Notes under the pieces: model-generated
What the model was told of the DNA's origin: nothing
Databases searched by the model: none
The model's input: the letters and a program-made list of their open reading frames with translations, nothing else
Position numbers and translations under genes: made by a program
In this document: in pieces, positions 17,355-27,724 of the stretch
Layout: each line of letters begins with the position of its first letter
Position numbering within the stretch: position 1 is the stretch's first letter
Source of the DNA: Flavobacterium caseinilyticum
GTDB taxonomy: Bacteria; Bacteroidota; Bacteroidia; Flavobacteriales; Flavobacteriaceae
Reading direction: 5' to 3'
Assembly: GCF_004349085.1 (NCBI RefSeq)
Contig: NZ_SMFM01000002.1
Location: 372,001-436,000 of the forward strand
DNA length: 64,000 bases

Positions 17355-18881
17355 ATGAAACTACCTGTAACAATCAAAAGTATTATTATTGAAACGGTTT
17401 GTCTACTGTATGTTCTGTTGTTTGTTTATGCAGCATTAAATAAACTTTTAGACTTTGAAAATTTTCAGGTTCAATTGGGCCAGTCACCATTGCTTAGCGC
17501 ATTTGCTGAACTAGTATCGTATACAGTCCCCGCTGTTGAATTTATCATTGCTTTTATGCTTCTGACAGTACGGTTGCGTTATGCTGGTATGCATGCCGCA
17601 TTCAGCCTAATGGTAATGTTTACGGCGTATATATTTATTATGCTCCATTTTAGTCCGTTTGTACCTTGTTCCTGTGGTGGCGTATTGGAAAAATTGAGTT
17701 GGAATCAACACCTTATATTTAATATTGTTTTCGTAGTACTTATGCTGATAGCAATTTTATTATACAGAACAAATGAACTCCCTGCCAGAACGTTAAATTT
17801 TAAAGAACGATTGACAAGAATTGGTGTTACTATGATCTTCAGTGTTACCGTGGTTACTGTCTTTTTTTTATTATCGGAAGATACGATCCATCGTAGCAAT
17901 AATTTTACCAGAAGATTTCCTCATCATCCTACTACGTTCAAATCAGAAATTGACTTGCAATATGATTCTTATTATATTGCTGGTTATGATGACGAATATG
18001 TTTACTTAGGAAATTCCACTGCACCATTGACCGTAACCATGGTTAACATTGCTCATCAAAATAAAAAGCAATTTGTTATTCAGTTACCCAAATACAAATT
18101 TTCATATACTGCGCCGCGGTTATTAGTAAAGCCACCCTATTTTTATTTTACAGATGGAACGGTACCTTGTATCTTCAGAGGTAGTATATCTGACTGGAAG
18201 CCAAGTTTAGTAATGCATAAAAAAGCTTACTTTTCACTGATAGCGCCTGTGAATGCTAATAAAGCCGCTCTACGTGTTATCGGAAGTAAAACGCATGAAA
18301 ATGTTTTGGCGACTATTGCATATACCGACAGCCTTCACCTGAATTACACTATGCTGGAAAAGCAGATAGACGGGATTTTTGATACTGACGGAATGCTTTT
18401 ATATAACGCACAGCTTGACAAAATACTTTATACCTACTATTACCGTAACGAGTTTATTATTGCAAATGATTCATTAAATTCCTATTCAATTGGTCATACT
18501 ATTGATACGACTACTCAAGCCCAGATTAAACTTGCCAAAATTGATTCAAAAAAAATCACAACATTAGCCAAACAACCCGTAATCGTTAATAAAAAAACAG
18601 CCACTTATGGAAACTACCTTTTTGTAAATGCCGCCCTAATCGGAAAGTTTGAACCAAAAGATATGTGGAAACAGGCTTCAATTATTGATGTTTACGACCT
18701 TGTTAAAAACACTTATGCCTTTAGTTTTTACATCTATGATAAAGGAGGGGAAAAAATGTCGGAATTTATAATTTCGAATGATCTTGTTATAGTGTTAACT
18801 GGAAAATATTTGACTATTAGCAAATTACGCAGCGATTATTATGTGCCTTGGAATCAAAAGAAACCTAAGCAGACAAAATAA
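17355..18881 (+). CDS. MauE/DoxX-like membrane protein with large extracytoplasmic domain
   Basis: Residues 1-140 contain four hydrophobic helices and a CSCGG motif (about residues 99-103) in the loop where MauE-type redox membrane proteins carry their cysteines. After a fifth helix near 155-175, a region of about 330 residues rich in beta strands follows, probably a periplasmic propeller-like domain. MauE/DoxX proteins are linked to thiol chemistry and maturation of secreted proteins. The next gene encodes a small exported Cys-rich protein, a plausible client. The gene follows the C/D operator repeats. Membrane domain is secure; C-terminal role unknown. Confidence 0.82.
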   Translation: MKLPVTIKSIIIETVCLLYVLLFVYAALNKLLDFENFQVQLGQSPLLSAFAELVSYTVPAVEFIIAFMLLTVRLRYAGMHAAFSLMVMFTAYIFIMLHFSPFVPCSCGGVLEKLSWNQHLIFNIVFVVLMLIAILLYRTNELPARTLNFKERLTRIGVTMIFSVTVVTVFFLLSEDTIHRSNNFTRRFPHHPTTFKSEIDLQYDSYYIAGYDDEYVYLGNSTAPLTVTMVNIAHQNKKQFVIQLPKYKFSYTAPRLLVKPPYFYFTDGTVPCIFRGSISDWKPSLVMHKKAYFSLIAPVNANKAALRVIGSKTHENVLATIAYTDSLHLNYTMLEKQIDGIFDTDGMLLYNAQLDKILYTYYYRNEFIIANDSLNSYSIGHTIDTTTQAQIKLAKIDSKKITTLAKQPVIVNKKTATYGNYLFVNAALIGKFEPKDMWKQASIIDVYDLVKNTYAFSFYIYDKGGEKMSEFIISNDLVIVLTGKYLTISKLRSDYYVPWNQKKPKQTK

Positions 18882-18964
18882 TTGCGCATACAATATACTG
18901 CGCAGTATCAGGAGAAGATCGAAAACCTGTGACAGAGTAGATCATTAAATTTAATTATAACATT

Positions 18965-19228
18965 ATGAAAACGACATTTTTTAAACCAATTTTTTCTCTA
19001 TCGGCTATCGCTCTAGCCGTTTTTGGAGCATTTGCATTTACACCCGCGCCTGAAAAAGCGGAAGTAGTTGACATTTGGGGTCTAATTCCAAGTAGTAATT
19101 GTGCTGTAAGTACGGTGAAATGTGGTAATGATACCACTAAGCCGTTTTGTAAAAGTGGTTCTGTTGAACTGTTTGACATGAACGAAGAACAAACGGATTG
19201 TTCTGTACATCTTTACAGACTGCAATAA
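18965..19228 (+). CDS. DUF6520-type exported Cys-rich small protein
   Basis: The 87-residue product begins with a signal-like segment (FFKPIFSLSAIALAVFGAFA) and then a mature part with four cysteines at 46, 53, 62 and 79. The ending (TDCSVHLYRLQ) is like DUF6520 proteins, which end in CTxxLYR-type motifs. Such proteins are small, exported and of unknown function, and commonly stand beside MauE/DoxX genes. Here it is 83 bp downstream of one, in the same direction, and a strong terminator follows. Two disulfides are possible. Confidence 0.85.
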   Translation: MKTTFFKPIFSLSAIALAVFGAFAFTPAPEKAEVVDIWGLIPSSNCAVSTVKCGNDTTKPFCKSGSVELFDMNEEQTDCSVHLYRLQ

Positions 19229-19251
19229 CAGTATGCTGTAGATTTAAAATG

Positions 19252-19284
19252 CAATGGCGGAATCTTACGAAGATTCCGCCATTG
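19252..19284. terminator. Bidirectional terminator between DUF6520 and S9 peptidase
   Basis: A perfect 15-bp stem, CAATGGCGGAATCTT with AAGATTCCGCCATTG, and a 3-nt loop, followed by TTCTTTT. It sits between convergent genes ending at 19228 and 19302. Confidence 0.92.
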
Positions 19285-19301
19285 TTCTTTTATACTGTAA
19301 T

Positions 19302-21908
19302 TTAAGGGATATCATTGATATCTGTACCAGTCTTCTGTTTCAAATAGTAATCAAACCAATTTTTTGTTTTAATTGTCAGATCTTTCTGCAACTCGGGAGT
19401 GAGTATGGTATGTGTTTCTCCATTGTAAACCAGGAATATACTTTTTTTGTCTAACCTTCGTAACGCCATATGGAATGAGGCGCTTTGTGTCCAAGGAATG
19501 GTCGGGTCCTTTTTTCCTGCCCAACTTAGCAAAGGAGTACTAATATATTTTGCATTTGGCAAGGGTGAGTTTCGCTGATAACTATTCCAATCATTAAACG
19601 GCGATGATGTCATGCGATACTGCTCTCCTTCAAATCTCCATGTATTCGAGCGGAGAATATTTGAGGCATAAGTAAAATAGCTTCCAATTAAATCTGAGAT
19701 CGCTGAACCGGAGATCGCCGCAGCAAAAGTTTTAGTTTGCGTTATAATAAAAGATACTTCATACCCTCCAAAAGAGTGTCCGATGATTCCAATGTGATTT
19801 TCTTCCACAATGCCAGTTGCCTTTACAGCGTTAACCGACGATTCTACGCAATCAAGTGCCGACATTCCGGGATCGTCAATTTTATATCTAATGTCAGGCA
19901 TAAGTACTATATAATCGTCGAGAAAATAGTTTGATGGTATGAAGCCCATGGAATCATATTCAGTAGGGTTGTAGTAATTGTGTAATCCGTGCGAAAATAT
20001 TTCGTAAATTAAAACGACCATGGGATATTTTTTAGCGGGCTTGTAATTTGCAGGCTTATATAAAATACCTTTCAGGTTATCTCCAAATTTATTCTTATAG
20101 TAAATTAATTCAGCCTGACCCCAATCAAATTTTTTGCTTTGCGGATTGGATTGCATAATAACTTTTGAGAATGTGCCCGTATTATTTAAAAGTATAATAC
20201 TTGGCGGTAATGCTGAAGTTTGCTCTATACAAATATACATTTCAGCATCTTTAGCTTTTTGTATCCGATTTATTCCACTTTCCTTAAACAGCATCTTTTT
20301 AAGTGACCCATTGGGATACCATTTATAGTAACCACTTGCCATGTTGTCTCCCAGGACTTCCAAAATCAAGCCTTTGGTAAGGTCAAATTTTGGTGCGAAT
20401 AAATTATCAAGATTGTGTGTCTTGTTTTCCTGATAAAGATCTGTGCAAATCCTGTAACGCACCTTATTTTTGCTGCCGTGCGTAATCTTTTGAGTTTTAC
20501 TTCCGTCAGGTGATAAAAGCCAAATGTCATATTGATCATAAGCTATGAAATACTTACCGTCGGCAGACCAACCCGGACTGCCGTAAGGTGTTGGCGAACC
20601 GGAATTATCATTCTCTTTGTTTTTAAATGCTATTCCTATTTGGGCAGTTATACTCCTACGCTTTGTTTTCTCAATGTCATAAATCCACCAATTATTATCT
20701 CTGAAATAATTTATAAACTTGCCGTCAGGTGAAGTCCCCATCATACCGATGGACGTCGCCTGTTTTTGTAAAATCAGTGTTTCCTTTCCTGTGTGGGTAT
20801 TTTTCAGGTATAAATCTGCCGGAGCATCGTATTCATATTGGGGTTCATATCGAAGGGCATTAAAGCAGACTGCATAATTTTTATCTGTGGTCAGCATGGC
20901 TTTAGGATTTTCAACCGTACCAATTTGCATTACTCTTCCACTTTCTACAGACCAAACGGCTAGCTTGGGCTCGTAATTCGTGTTGCCCCGGTATTTATTT
21001 TGCGTGTATTCTAACGGGGTTGCGGTATCCCATATTTCAACCTGCTCCGTAGTAAAGGGTTTATGCGGCGTAGTAATCGCAAAAAAAATGCGTTTTCCAT
21101 CAGGAGAAAATGTAAGTGCTGGTTTACTCAATCTCACTATGATGCGCTGTGCCATTAATGCTTCGTTAGTGCTTCCGTCAAGCATGTAACTTTTTGAATC
21201 TGTGAGATTGTAATAGATAATCCTGTGGTTATCCGGAGCTAAAGTATCCTTTGGCAATTGCTGTAAAAATGCGACTGCACTACCATTTTCACTCCAGCAT
21301 AAATTTTTAAAACTTTCAGCGCTATCCTGCGCAATGGTTTTTTCGCTAAAATTTTCTGCAGGATCTATAATTCGTACTTCGTGAAAGGTACTCACAGCGA
21401 TTTTACCCTCACGACTAATCGTGAACTCCTGAACGTCTGGAAAAATATAGGATTTATTCGTATTGCAATCTAAAATCTGCAATTCGTTTGAACTCACATT
21501 TTTCTTCAACATTGCTAGATACTTTGCTTCAGCAAAAAATTCATGCTTACTAACATTCCTAAATGACTGCACTTTTCCAGATTTAAATTCCTGTAGGATT
21601 AAGCCTTTTTCGGGATCTGAAACGGTGACAAATCTTCCATCACTACTAAAAATGGCATTGTTCCCTGATGGGAAAATTAGTTTTCTATCTGATTTGCAAT
21701 TTTGGACAAAAAGGGTGTCAGCACCATAATCGTATTGCAAACTATAGGATATCCATAAGCCGTCAGGAGAAATTGCTTCGTCCTGCAGTGTACTCCATTT
21801 TGCATAATCTGCTGTGGTGATTTTGCGATTTACGGATTGCCCGTAACAGATTGCCACTGCCAAAATCAGCAGCACGGTTAGAGGAAATGTGTTATTAATC
21901 TTTATCAT
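19302..21908 (-). CDS. Exported S9 family (prolyl oligopeptidase/DPP-like) peptidase
   Basis: The 868-aa protein has an N-terminal signal peptide (FPLTVLLILAVAICYGQS), a propeller-type region over about residues 30-600 with repeated WS-DGK-like units (GWSADGKYFIAYDQYDIWLL), and a C-terminal alpha/beta hydrolase. The likely triad is S712 in GHSFGG, D801 in GKKDPTIP and H833 in GETHT. S9 enzymes cut short peptides, often after Pro. It starts 1 bp after the SusD gene stop, so peptide hydrolysis is probably tied to SusC/SusD uptake. Substrate specificity is unknown. Confidence 0.92.
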   Translation of the reverse strand: MIKINNTFPLTVLLILAVAICYGQSVNRKITTADYAKWSTLQDEAISPDGLWISYSLQYDYGADTLFVQNCKSDRKLIFPSGNNAIFSSDGRFVTVSDPEKGLILQEFKSGKVQSFRNVSKHEFFAEAKYLAMLKKNVSSNELQILDCNTNKSYIFPDVQEFTISREGKIAVSTFHEVRIIDPAENFSEKTIAQDSAESFKNLCWSENGSAVAFLQQLPKDTLAPDNHRIIYYNLTDSKSYMLDGSTNEALMAQRIIVRLSKPALTFSPDGKRIFFAITTPHKPFTTEQVEIWDTATPLEYTQNKYRGNTNYEPKLAVWSVESGRVMQIGTVENPKAMLTTDKNYAVCFNALRYEPQYEYDAPADLYLKNTHTGKETLILQKQATSIGMMGTSPDGKFINYFRDNNWWIYDIEKTKRRSITAQIGIAFKNKENDNSGSPTPYGSPGWSADGKYFIAYDQYDIWLLSPDGSKTQKITHGSKNKVRYRICTDLYQENKTHNLDNLFAPKFDLTKGLILEVLGDNMASGYYKWYPNGSLKKMLFKESGINRIQKAKDAEMYICIEQTSALPPSIILLNNTGTFSKVIMQSNPQSKKFDWGQAELIYYKNKFGDNLKGILYKPANYKPAKKYPMVVLIYEIFSHGLHNYYNPTEYDSMGFIPSNYFLDDYIVLMPDIRYKIDDPGMSALDCVESSVNAVKATGIVEENHIGIIGHSFGGYEVSFIITQTKTFAAAISGSAISDLIGSYFTYASNILRSNTWRFEGEQYRMTSSPFNDWNSYQRNSPLPNAKYISTPLLSWAGKKDPTIPWTQSASFHMALRRLDKKSIFLVYNGETHTILTPELQKDLTIKTKNWFDYYLKQKTGTDINDIP

Positions 21909-21909
21909 T

Positions 21910-23280
21910 TTAATATCCTGGATTTTGGGGATGGAGATTATTGTTAAGTAGTAATTCAGTCTGAGGAAGCGGCAGTAAAACCTGTGTATTTTGCCAACCG
22001 GGTTTTATCGGGCTCAAAACCTCGGTGGCTTTTCCTGTTCTTTTTAAATCGAACCATCTGTGTCCTTGTTCTGTAAATAATTCCATGCGTCGCTCTTGTG
22101 CAATCGCTGTCAGTAAACTTTCCTGAGCATCTGCCGTTGTATTTGGGAGTCCCGCACGAGTTCGAATTTTATTTAAATCATCTTGTGCTCCCGGGATGTT
22201 ACCCAAGTGAGCATAAGCTTCTGCACGAATCAAGTATTGCTCCGCAAGACGGAATAAAATCGAGTATTCCTGAGAAGTACCAGTATTTGAAGTTTTTTTG
22301 TATTTGAATGCGCAATACCACGTACCTGAGCTGTTTGTGACCGTTTTAATCCAAAGATTTCTTCGAAGATCATTACTTTCGAAGGCGCTTACAAGACTGT
22401 CAGCCAGCGAAGGTCTTATTGGTGGTCCACTTGAAAAAACAAATGTCCTTGCCTCTTTTGTATTTACTCCCGCAACTCCCGGATGCAACGCCCATATAAT
22501 TGCTGGCGATTCCCGAAGAAATTCTTTTGCCGGGTTACCTTCCCAAGAATATAGATTATTTGCAATCACTTCTGATGCTTTTTCTTCTGCCTTTACCCAG
22601 TCTTCTGTATAGAGGTAAACTCACGATAACATTGCCGTTGCTACAGCCTTATTTGCGCGGACCCTTTCTATGACAGGATAATTTTCAGGCAGTACACTTT
22701 CGGCTTGTGTCAGATCGGAAATAATATTTTGCCAGACCTGCGCTTGTGATGTTTTGAAGATCGTGGTATTGTTATTATAATCCGTTGAAGTCACATAGGG
22801 AACATCACCAAATACATTTACCAAGTAAAAGTGCAGATACCCACGCAGGAATAAAGCTTCACCAGTTAGTCGTGCTTTGTCTTCGTCAGAAATGGCAGTT
22901 GAATTTGCTAATCCTTCAAGGATTGCATTTGCTGCGTAAATTTCTCCGTACGTTCCATTCCATAAAGATGCTATCAAGCTGTTTGAAGGAACAATTGTAT
23001 GATTGTTAAACTGCTCCATGTCGATACTTGAACCATAAAATTGCATTTCATCCGAATAGTTCGCCATTAAACTTGATAGGCCGCCTGGTGTGCCAGTAAC
23101 CATCCCGTCTTCCCGCAAGCGTGCGTAAATATTAGCCATTGCTGCATTTGCTGTAGTCACATTTTTAAATACTGCCGGAGAAGTAAGCTGGGATTGCGGT
23201 GTATCAACTTCGGTAAAATTTTCGCAGCTGTAAAGCCAACATACGATGATGGCTACAATTATTCGATTTATATATTTCAT
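21910..23280 (-). pseudogene. SusD/RagB-like outer-membrane lipoprotein interrupted by in-frame TGA
   Basis: Starting at 23280 the frame encodes a lipoprotein signal (IIVAIIVCWLYSCEN) and the SusD N-terminal half. It reaches TGA at 22621-22623 (codon 220) and then continues in the same frame to 21910. Residues around the stop read AVATAMLS-stop-VYLYTEDWVKAEE, where SusD proteins have LxxRVYLY; CGA changed to TGA would explain it. The downstream half keeps SusD marks (YLIRAEAYAHLG, ERRMELFTEQGHRWFDLKR). SusD binds nutrients at the mouth of the SusC channel. Without readthrough the product would lack its C-terminal half. A sequencing error is also possible. SusC upstream and S9 peptidase downstream are intact. 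Confidence 0.88.
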
Positions 23281-23299
23281 TTGTACTATTTTTTTAAGA

Positions 23300-26200
23300 T
23301 TAGAATCCTAACTGAAAGCCTAAAGTAAACTGTCGTAAAGGAGGTAAGGTTGTTGTAGATTGGTTTTCCGGGTCAGCACCGCGATAGTGTGTAAAAGTGA
23401 ACAGGTTTTGAGCTTGCAGGTATACCCTTCCTGTAAAATTTTTTGACCATGCGGACGGAATTGTATAGGAAAGATTTACACTTTTGAGCCTGATAAAAGA
23501 GGCGTCGCTAAATGCCGCATCGCTTTCGATAAAATTGTAAAATGCGTCTACCACAGCAGAATTATCCCCTGTTGTATATTGCTGTGCTATCGCTCCGGTA
23601 CCGTTCAGTGGGAAATGATTTCCAATTTCAGCAGGCTGATTTGTAAAAGTTCCTGCCAATGAAGAAGAATACAAATAATTTTTGCCTTGTTGTTTGACAT
23701 ACTGAAAAAGAAAATCAAACCCCCAATTTTTATAGGACAGCTGATTACCGAAACCGCCATAATATTTGGGAGCTGTATCGACAACTTTTTGACGGTCACT
23801 ATCGAACGTTATTTGTCCGTCACCATTGTAGTCCTGAAAGGTATACGCACCAGAATCAGGGTCAATTCCTGTATAGTTGAAAACCTTATTTATAAACAAT
23901 GATTCTCCCACGACCAAGCTATTTGCATAAGTAGAGCTTTCAAGGTTTGGAAATGCCATCAGTTTATTTTTTGGAACTGTCAAGTTTAGAGTTGTTGTCC
24001 AGGAAAAATCCTTTTTGCGAAAGTTGACGGTTCGCAATTCCAATTCAAAGCCTGTATTTTGAACGGTCGCATCAAGGTTGGACTGAATTGAAGCAAAGCC
24101 GGTTGTACCGGGAAGTGGAACTCCGACCAATTGACTTGACGACTGGTTTTTGAAATATGCTGCCGTTAGAAATATGTTGTCTTTTAAGAAACCCAGTTCT
24201 ATCGCCACTTCCATTTTTTTATTTGTTTCCCATCCAAAATTGGGATTGAATAAACGTGCTGGAGTTAAGCCAACCACGCCATCATAAAGATATCGCGACA
24301 CTTCGTATGTATCCAGATACTGGTAATCTCCAATCTGGTCGTTTCCTGTGATTCCATAGCTGCCCCGAAATTTTGCAAAACTCAACACCTCATTATTTTT
24401 TAGAAATGATTCATTTGACACTAACCATGCAGCACCGATCGCACCGAAACTTGCAAAACGGTTTTCCGGACCGAAACGACTTGAACCATCGCGTCGACCC
24501 GTCAGATTGATAAAGTATTTTTCTTTAAAATTCAGATTTAAACGGGCGAAAGCCGCTGTGTAATTGTATTCAACAACCTTATGATTGAGTACCGAAACCC
24601 TTGTTGCCGCATCAAGGTTATTTATAAGCGCATCACTAGTAAAACCTGAGCCTGATTGTGCCAATTGTGTCGTTTTTTGATTTTGGAATGTAGTTCCGAT
24701 AAGGAAATTCATCGCGATTTTGCCCCAACTTTTTTCATAACTCAGTTGCGGCTCAATAATCCACGATTTCCCGTTTCCGGAGCTCAGATATAAAGAAGCC
24801 TCATGGGTTGAGGTGTCAAAAGGATTGAATATGCTTGTGGGTCTTGTGTAACTTTGCGATAAGCTTGTGTTGTTATATCCCAGGCTCGTTTTTAGTTCAA
24901 GTCTCGGAAGTATCTGGTAAGACAACAGTGTATTGGCGATGAGGTTTTGCATGCTGTTCAGATATGTTGCCTGTAAATAGGCAAGAGGATTATCAAAGGT
25001 TCCTTCTTCCCAATTTAAGTTGCCGGCAGCGTCATATAGCGCAGGTGCATTTGGTGCCAAAGCATAAGCACGGGCAGTCAAATCCCTACCCGGCAGCGTG
25101 TTTTTATCACTGGAATAGTCTGCTGAGAAATTCAGATTAAAACGCTTGTCGGCAGACTTATGGCTTATGCTGCTATGAACCACCCCTTTACTATAATTCG
25201 ACTCCCCTGGAAACACGGTAGTTTCTTTACGATAGGTTGCGCTAAGCAAATACTGCGTATTTGGATTTCCTCCGGAAACTGATGCCTGAACATTGTTTAT
25301 GTATGCCGTTCCTCCAATCATTTCCTTTTTCCAATCGGTATAGCGGTTTTGATCCCATGTTCCGTTGATGTCATATGCATCATCAGGATATTGGGTTATT
25401 CCATCATTGGAGAATGCTTCTGCACGCATTGCGAGGTATTGCGGGGTATTCATCAGATCTAAAGTGCGTGTTACTTTTCCAACCGTAGTAAAAGCATTTA
25501 TATTAAATTTTGTTTCGCCAGCCTTCCCCTTTTTTGTACTAATTAATACTACGCCATTTGCCCCACGCGAACCGTAAATGGCTGTCGCATCTGCATCTTT
25601 TAGCACTTCAATACTTTCAATATCGGAAGGATTAATAGTATTTAGAGGGTTTGTTACTCCTAAAATCGCAGTGGATGCAGTGGTTGTATCTCCCAATGAT
25701 TGTGAAGAATAGGGCAAACCATTTACAATATAAAGCGGTTCATTGCCATCCCTGCGAATACTATTGATACCGCGAATTTGTATATTGAAACCACCACCAG
25801 GAATACCCGTGGATTGAATAATATTGACTCCGGACATACGCCCCTGCATGGCAGCAAGGGGATTATTAACGGGTTGCTTTTCTATGTCTTTGGAAGTGAT
25901 TTTGGCAATACTTCCCGTGCGCTCCTTTTCTTTGACGGAATAGTAGCCTGCATTGACGCGGACTTCTTGTAAAGAAGTTATGTCTTCCTGTAATTGTATG
26001 TTGACAGTTTTACGACCGTTTATGGGAACTATTGCTGTTTTGAATCCTATGAAAGAGACCATCAAAGTATCTGTAGCGATAGCCGAAAGGATGTATTGCC
26101 CGTTGAAGTCGGAGTTAACGGTATTGTTTCTTTTTCCTTTTATGGAAATTATCACACCAGGTAAAGGGCTTGTGCCATCAGTGATGGTGCCGCTTATTTG

Positions 26201-26332
26201 GTTTTGTTGCCTTTGCAACTGATTTTGCCTCAGTCTGTTGTTTGCTTGAGCAGGGTTGCAGCAGAGGTATAACCCGAGAATAAGCGGATACCAAAGTACT
26301 CCCAAGCCTTTGTTTAATGAAATATTTTTCAT
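23300..26332 (-). CDS. SusC/RagA-type TonB-dependent outer-membrane transporter
   Basis: 1010 residues. A signal peptide is followed by a carboxypeptidase-regulatory-like domain (ISGTITDGTSPLPGVIISIKG, cut to SGTITDGTSPLPGVIIS) at about 46-120. Next comes a plug with GGGFNIQIRGINSIRRDGNE and SIEVLKDADATAIYGSRGA near residues 175-265, then a 22-strand-type barrel ending in an aromatic-rich C-terminus (LPPLRQFTLGFQLGF). It should import an oligomeric nutrient with the SusD partner 19 bp downstream; the S9 peptidase suggests peptide substrates. A long upstream noncoding region probably carries its promoter. No FecR/ECF pair is present. Confidence 0.95.
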   Translation of the reverse strand: MKNISLNKGLGVLWYPLILGLYLCCNPAQANNRLRQNQLQRQQNQISGTITDGTSPLPGVIISIKGKRNNTVNSDFNGQYILSAIATDTLMVSFIGFKTAIVPINGRKTVNIQLQEDITSLQEVRVNAGYYSVKEKERTGSIAKITSKDIEKQPVNNPLAAMQGRMSGVNIIQSTGIPGGGFNIQIRGINSIRRDGNEPLYIVNGLPYSSQSLGDTTTASTAILGVTNPLNTINPSDIESIEVLKDADATAIYGSRGANGVVLISTKKGKAGETKFNINAFTTVGKVTRTLDLMNTPQYLAMRAEAFSNDGITQYPDDAYDINGTWDQNRYTDWKKEMIGGTAYINNVQASVSGGNPNTQYLLSATYRKETTVFPGESNYSKGVVHSSISHKSADKRFNLNFSADYSSDKNTLPGRDLTARAYALAPNAPALYDAAGNLNWEEGTFDNPLAYLQATYLNSMQNLIANTLLSYQILPRLELKTSLGYNNTSLSQSYTRPTSIFNPFDTSTHEASLYLSSGNGKSWIIEPQLSYEKSWGKIAMNFLIGTTFQNQKTTQLAQSGSGFTSDALINNLDAATRVSVLNHKVVEYNYTAAFARLNLNFKEKYFINLTGRRDGSSRFGPENRFASFGAIGAAWLVSNESFLKNNEVLSFAKFRGSYGITGNDQIGDYQYLDTYEVSRYLYDGVVGLTPARLFNPNFGWETNKKMEVAIELGFLKDNIFLTAAYFKNQSSSQLVGVPLPGTTGFASIQSNLDATVQNTGFELELRTVNFRKKDFSWTTTLNLTVPKNKLMAFPNLESSTYANSLVVGESLFINKVFNYTGIDPDSGAYTFQDYNGDGQITFDSDRQKVVDTAPKYYGGFGNQLSYKNWGFDFLFQYVKQQGKNYLYSSSLAGTFTNQPAEIGNHFPLNGTGAIAQQYTTGDNSAVVDAFYNFIESDAAFSDASFIRLKSVNLSYTIPSAWSKNFTGRVYLQAQNLFTFTHYRGADPENQSTTTLPPLRQFTLGFQLGF

Positions 26333-27724
26333 ATGTTTATATTTAATGTTTTTTATCGGTCATATGTAATTCGCAAATAGCTATTGGTGCTTGCATCGCA
26401 TCAGCGTTATGCTCATTTCATGATATTGGTTTAGTTAAATGAAATGTGAGTTTTGTTTTGCTATGGTCCTCTAGTTTAGCTTGCCGGCGAGTTAGGGGAC
26501 TTTTTTTGTTTTGTCTTAAAGTCATCCAGTAGAATGTCTTAAAGTCTTTAGGGATAGTGTTTTTTACTATATCATAGGCGTTTTTTAGTTATGAGTTGAT
26601 GTTGCTGCTAAATAACCTATATCTCAACCATAAATCCACATGCACATCGTTGCTATAAAAAGTATAATTATTCCTATTTGTATTTGTCTGTAGTATTTCA
26701 TGTGTGTGTTTTTTTTAGTTAGGGGTTATGAGTTGCTGTTGTGGCTAAATTACCTGCACTTTTATTAACAAATTCAAATTAAATTAACTAGGTGTTTTTA
26801 TTCAAAGGACCTTTCAGTGCAGGTGTTTTAGTAGTAATCGTTTATCGTTGTTCGTCCATCGTTATCGGTTATTGGTCATTGGTTTAAAGTTGGCATAGGT
26901 TTTCCCGACCAGTTACAAAAAGAGTATTTTCCTAACTGGGATTTATGAATAATATGAATAATGGGTTTAGGGTTTAAAAAGCTCCTTTTGCTCTCCTTTC
27001 TGAAACAAACTTTAAAATTTTAATGTACCATTTGGAAAATAGAAATAAAGGCAATACTTTTAAAGTGCGAGTTTAAAGAGGGAAAGCTTAAATCTAAGTA
27101 CCAAAAGAATTTTAGGTTTGGGTTGAGGTTTGATATAGAGGGGATTGTTATTTTATATAATTCCCTTTTTTATATATCAAGGTAGAGTTAAACACATCAG
27201 CACTAAAATTCTGATGGGGGAAGTGTCTCTGATAAGAGTACTTCTCGGTGTTTTTCTATCCTAACACAATGTTTATTTCAGTTTTGGGATAACAAAAGGC
27301 AGCTTGCTTTTAGCAGGTAGTTAAGGTGGTTTGGTAACGGTTGTACATAAAAAAATCGTTCTCATAATTTATAGGTTTATGGTTATGGAACGATGTATTT
27401 CGTGGTATGAAGCATCTTTGCAGAAAAAGCAAGGAGCGGTCTCACACTTTCAATCCGTGGGTGTCCTACGACCCTTACAATAATTAATAATTATTGTATG
27501 CAATTGAAAGCATATGTGAGAACCGCTCGCATGCCGTATACAAAAGTAAGAAACTTTTTGACATGGAGCGATTTCACGATACTCTCGTCTGCTAAATAGG
27601 ACTTTACGGAACGAGAAAACATCGTTTAAATTATGCCAAAAGAGGCTAATTGTCAATTCGCTAGAACAAATATACTAAAATTATTTAATACACCAATATA
27701 TAGGTGTAAAATTTCACGAAATTA
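26333..27724. other. Long noncoding region upstream of SusC with hairpins
   Basis: I see no convincing gene in nearly 1.4 kb. The stretch contains a loose duplicated string (GTTATGAGTTG at about 26588 and 26725), ATCGTT/ATCGG repeats around 26840-26870, and a large inverted repeat at 27434-27528 described separately. Part of it must hold the SusC promoter. A 68-codon frame on the minus strand at 27450-27656 coincides with the inverted repeat and is not credible. Confidence 0.55.
27434..27528. repeat. Structured inverted repeat with nested hairpin
   Basis: The left arm GAGCGGTCTCACACTTTCAA (27434-27453) pairs with a right arm at 27503-27528 that carries five extra bases. Inside lies a perfect 8-bp stem CAATAATT/AATTATTG with a 3-nt loop. 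The whole could fold as a bulged long hairpin, as in an RNA element or a MITE-like remnant. Confidence 0.6.

Noticed and set aside
27450..27656. 68-codon minus-strand frame
   Set aside because: It coincides with the large inverted repeat at 27434-27528 and shows no protein-like pattern.
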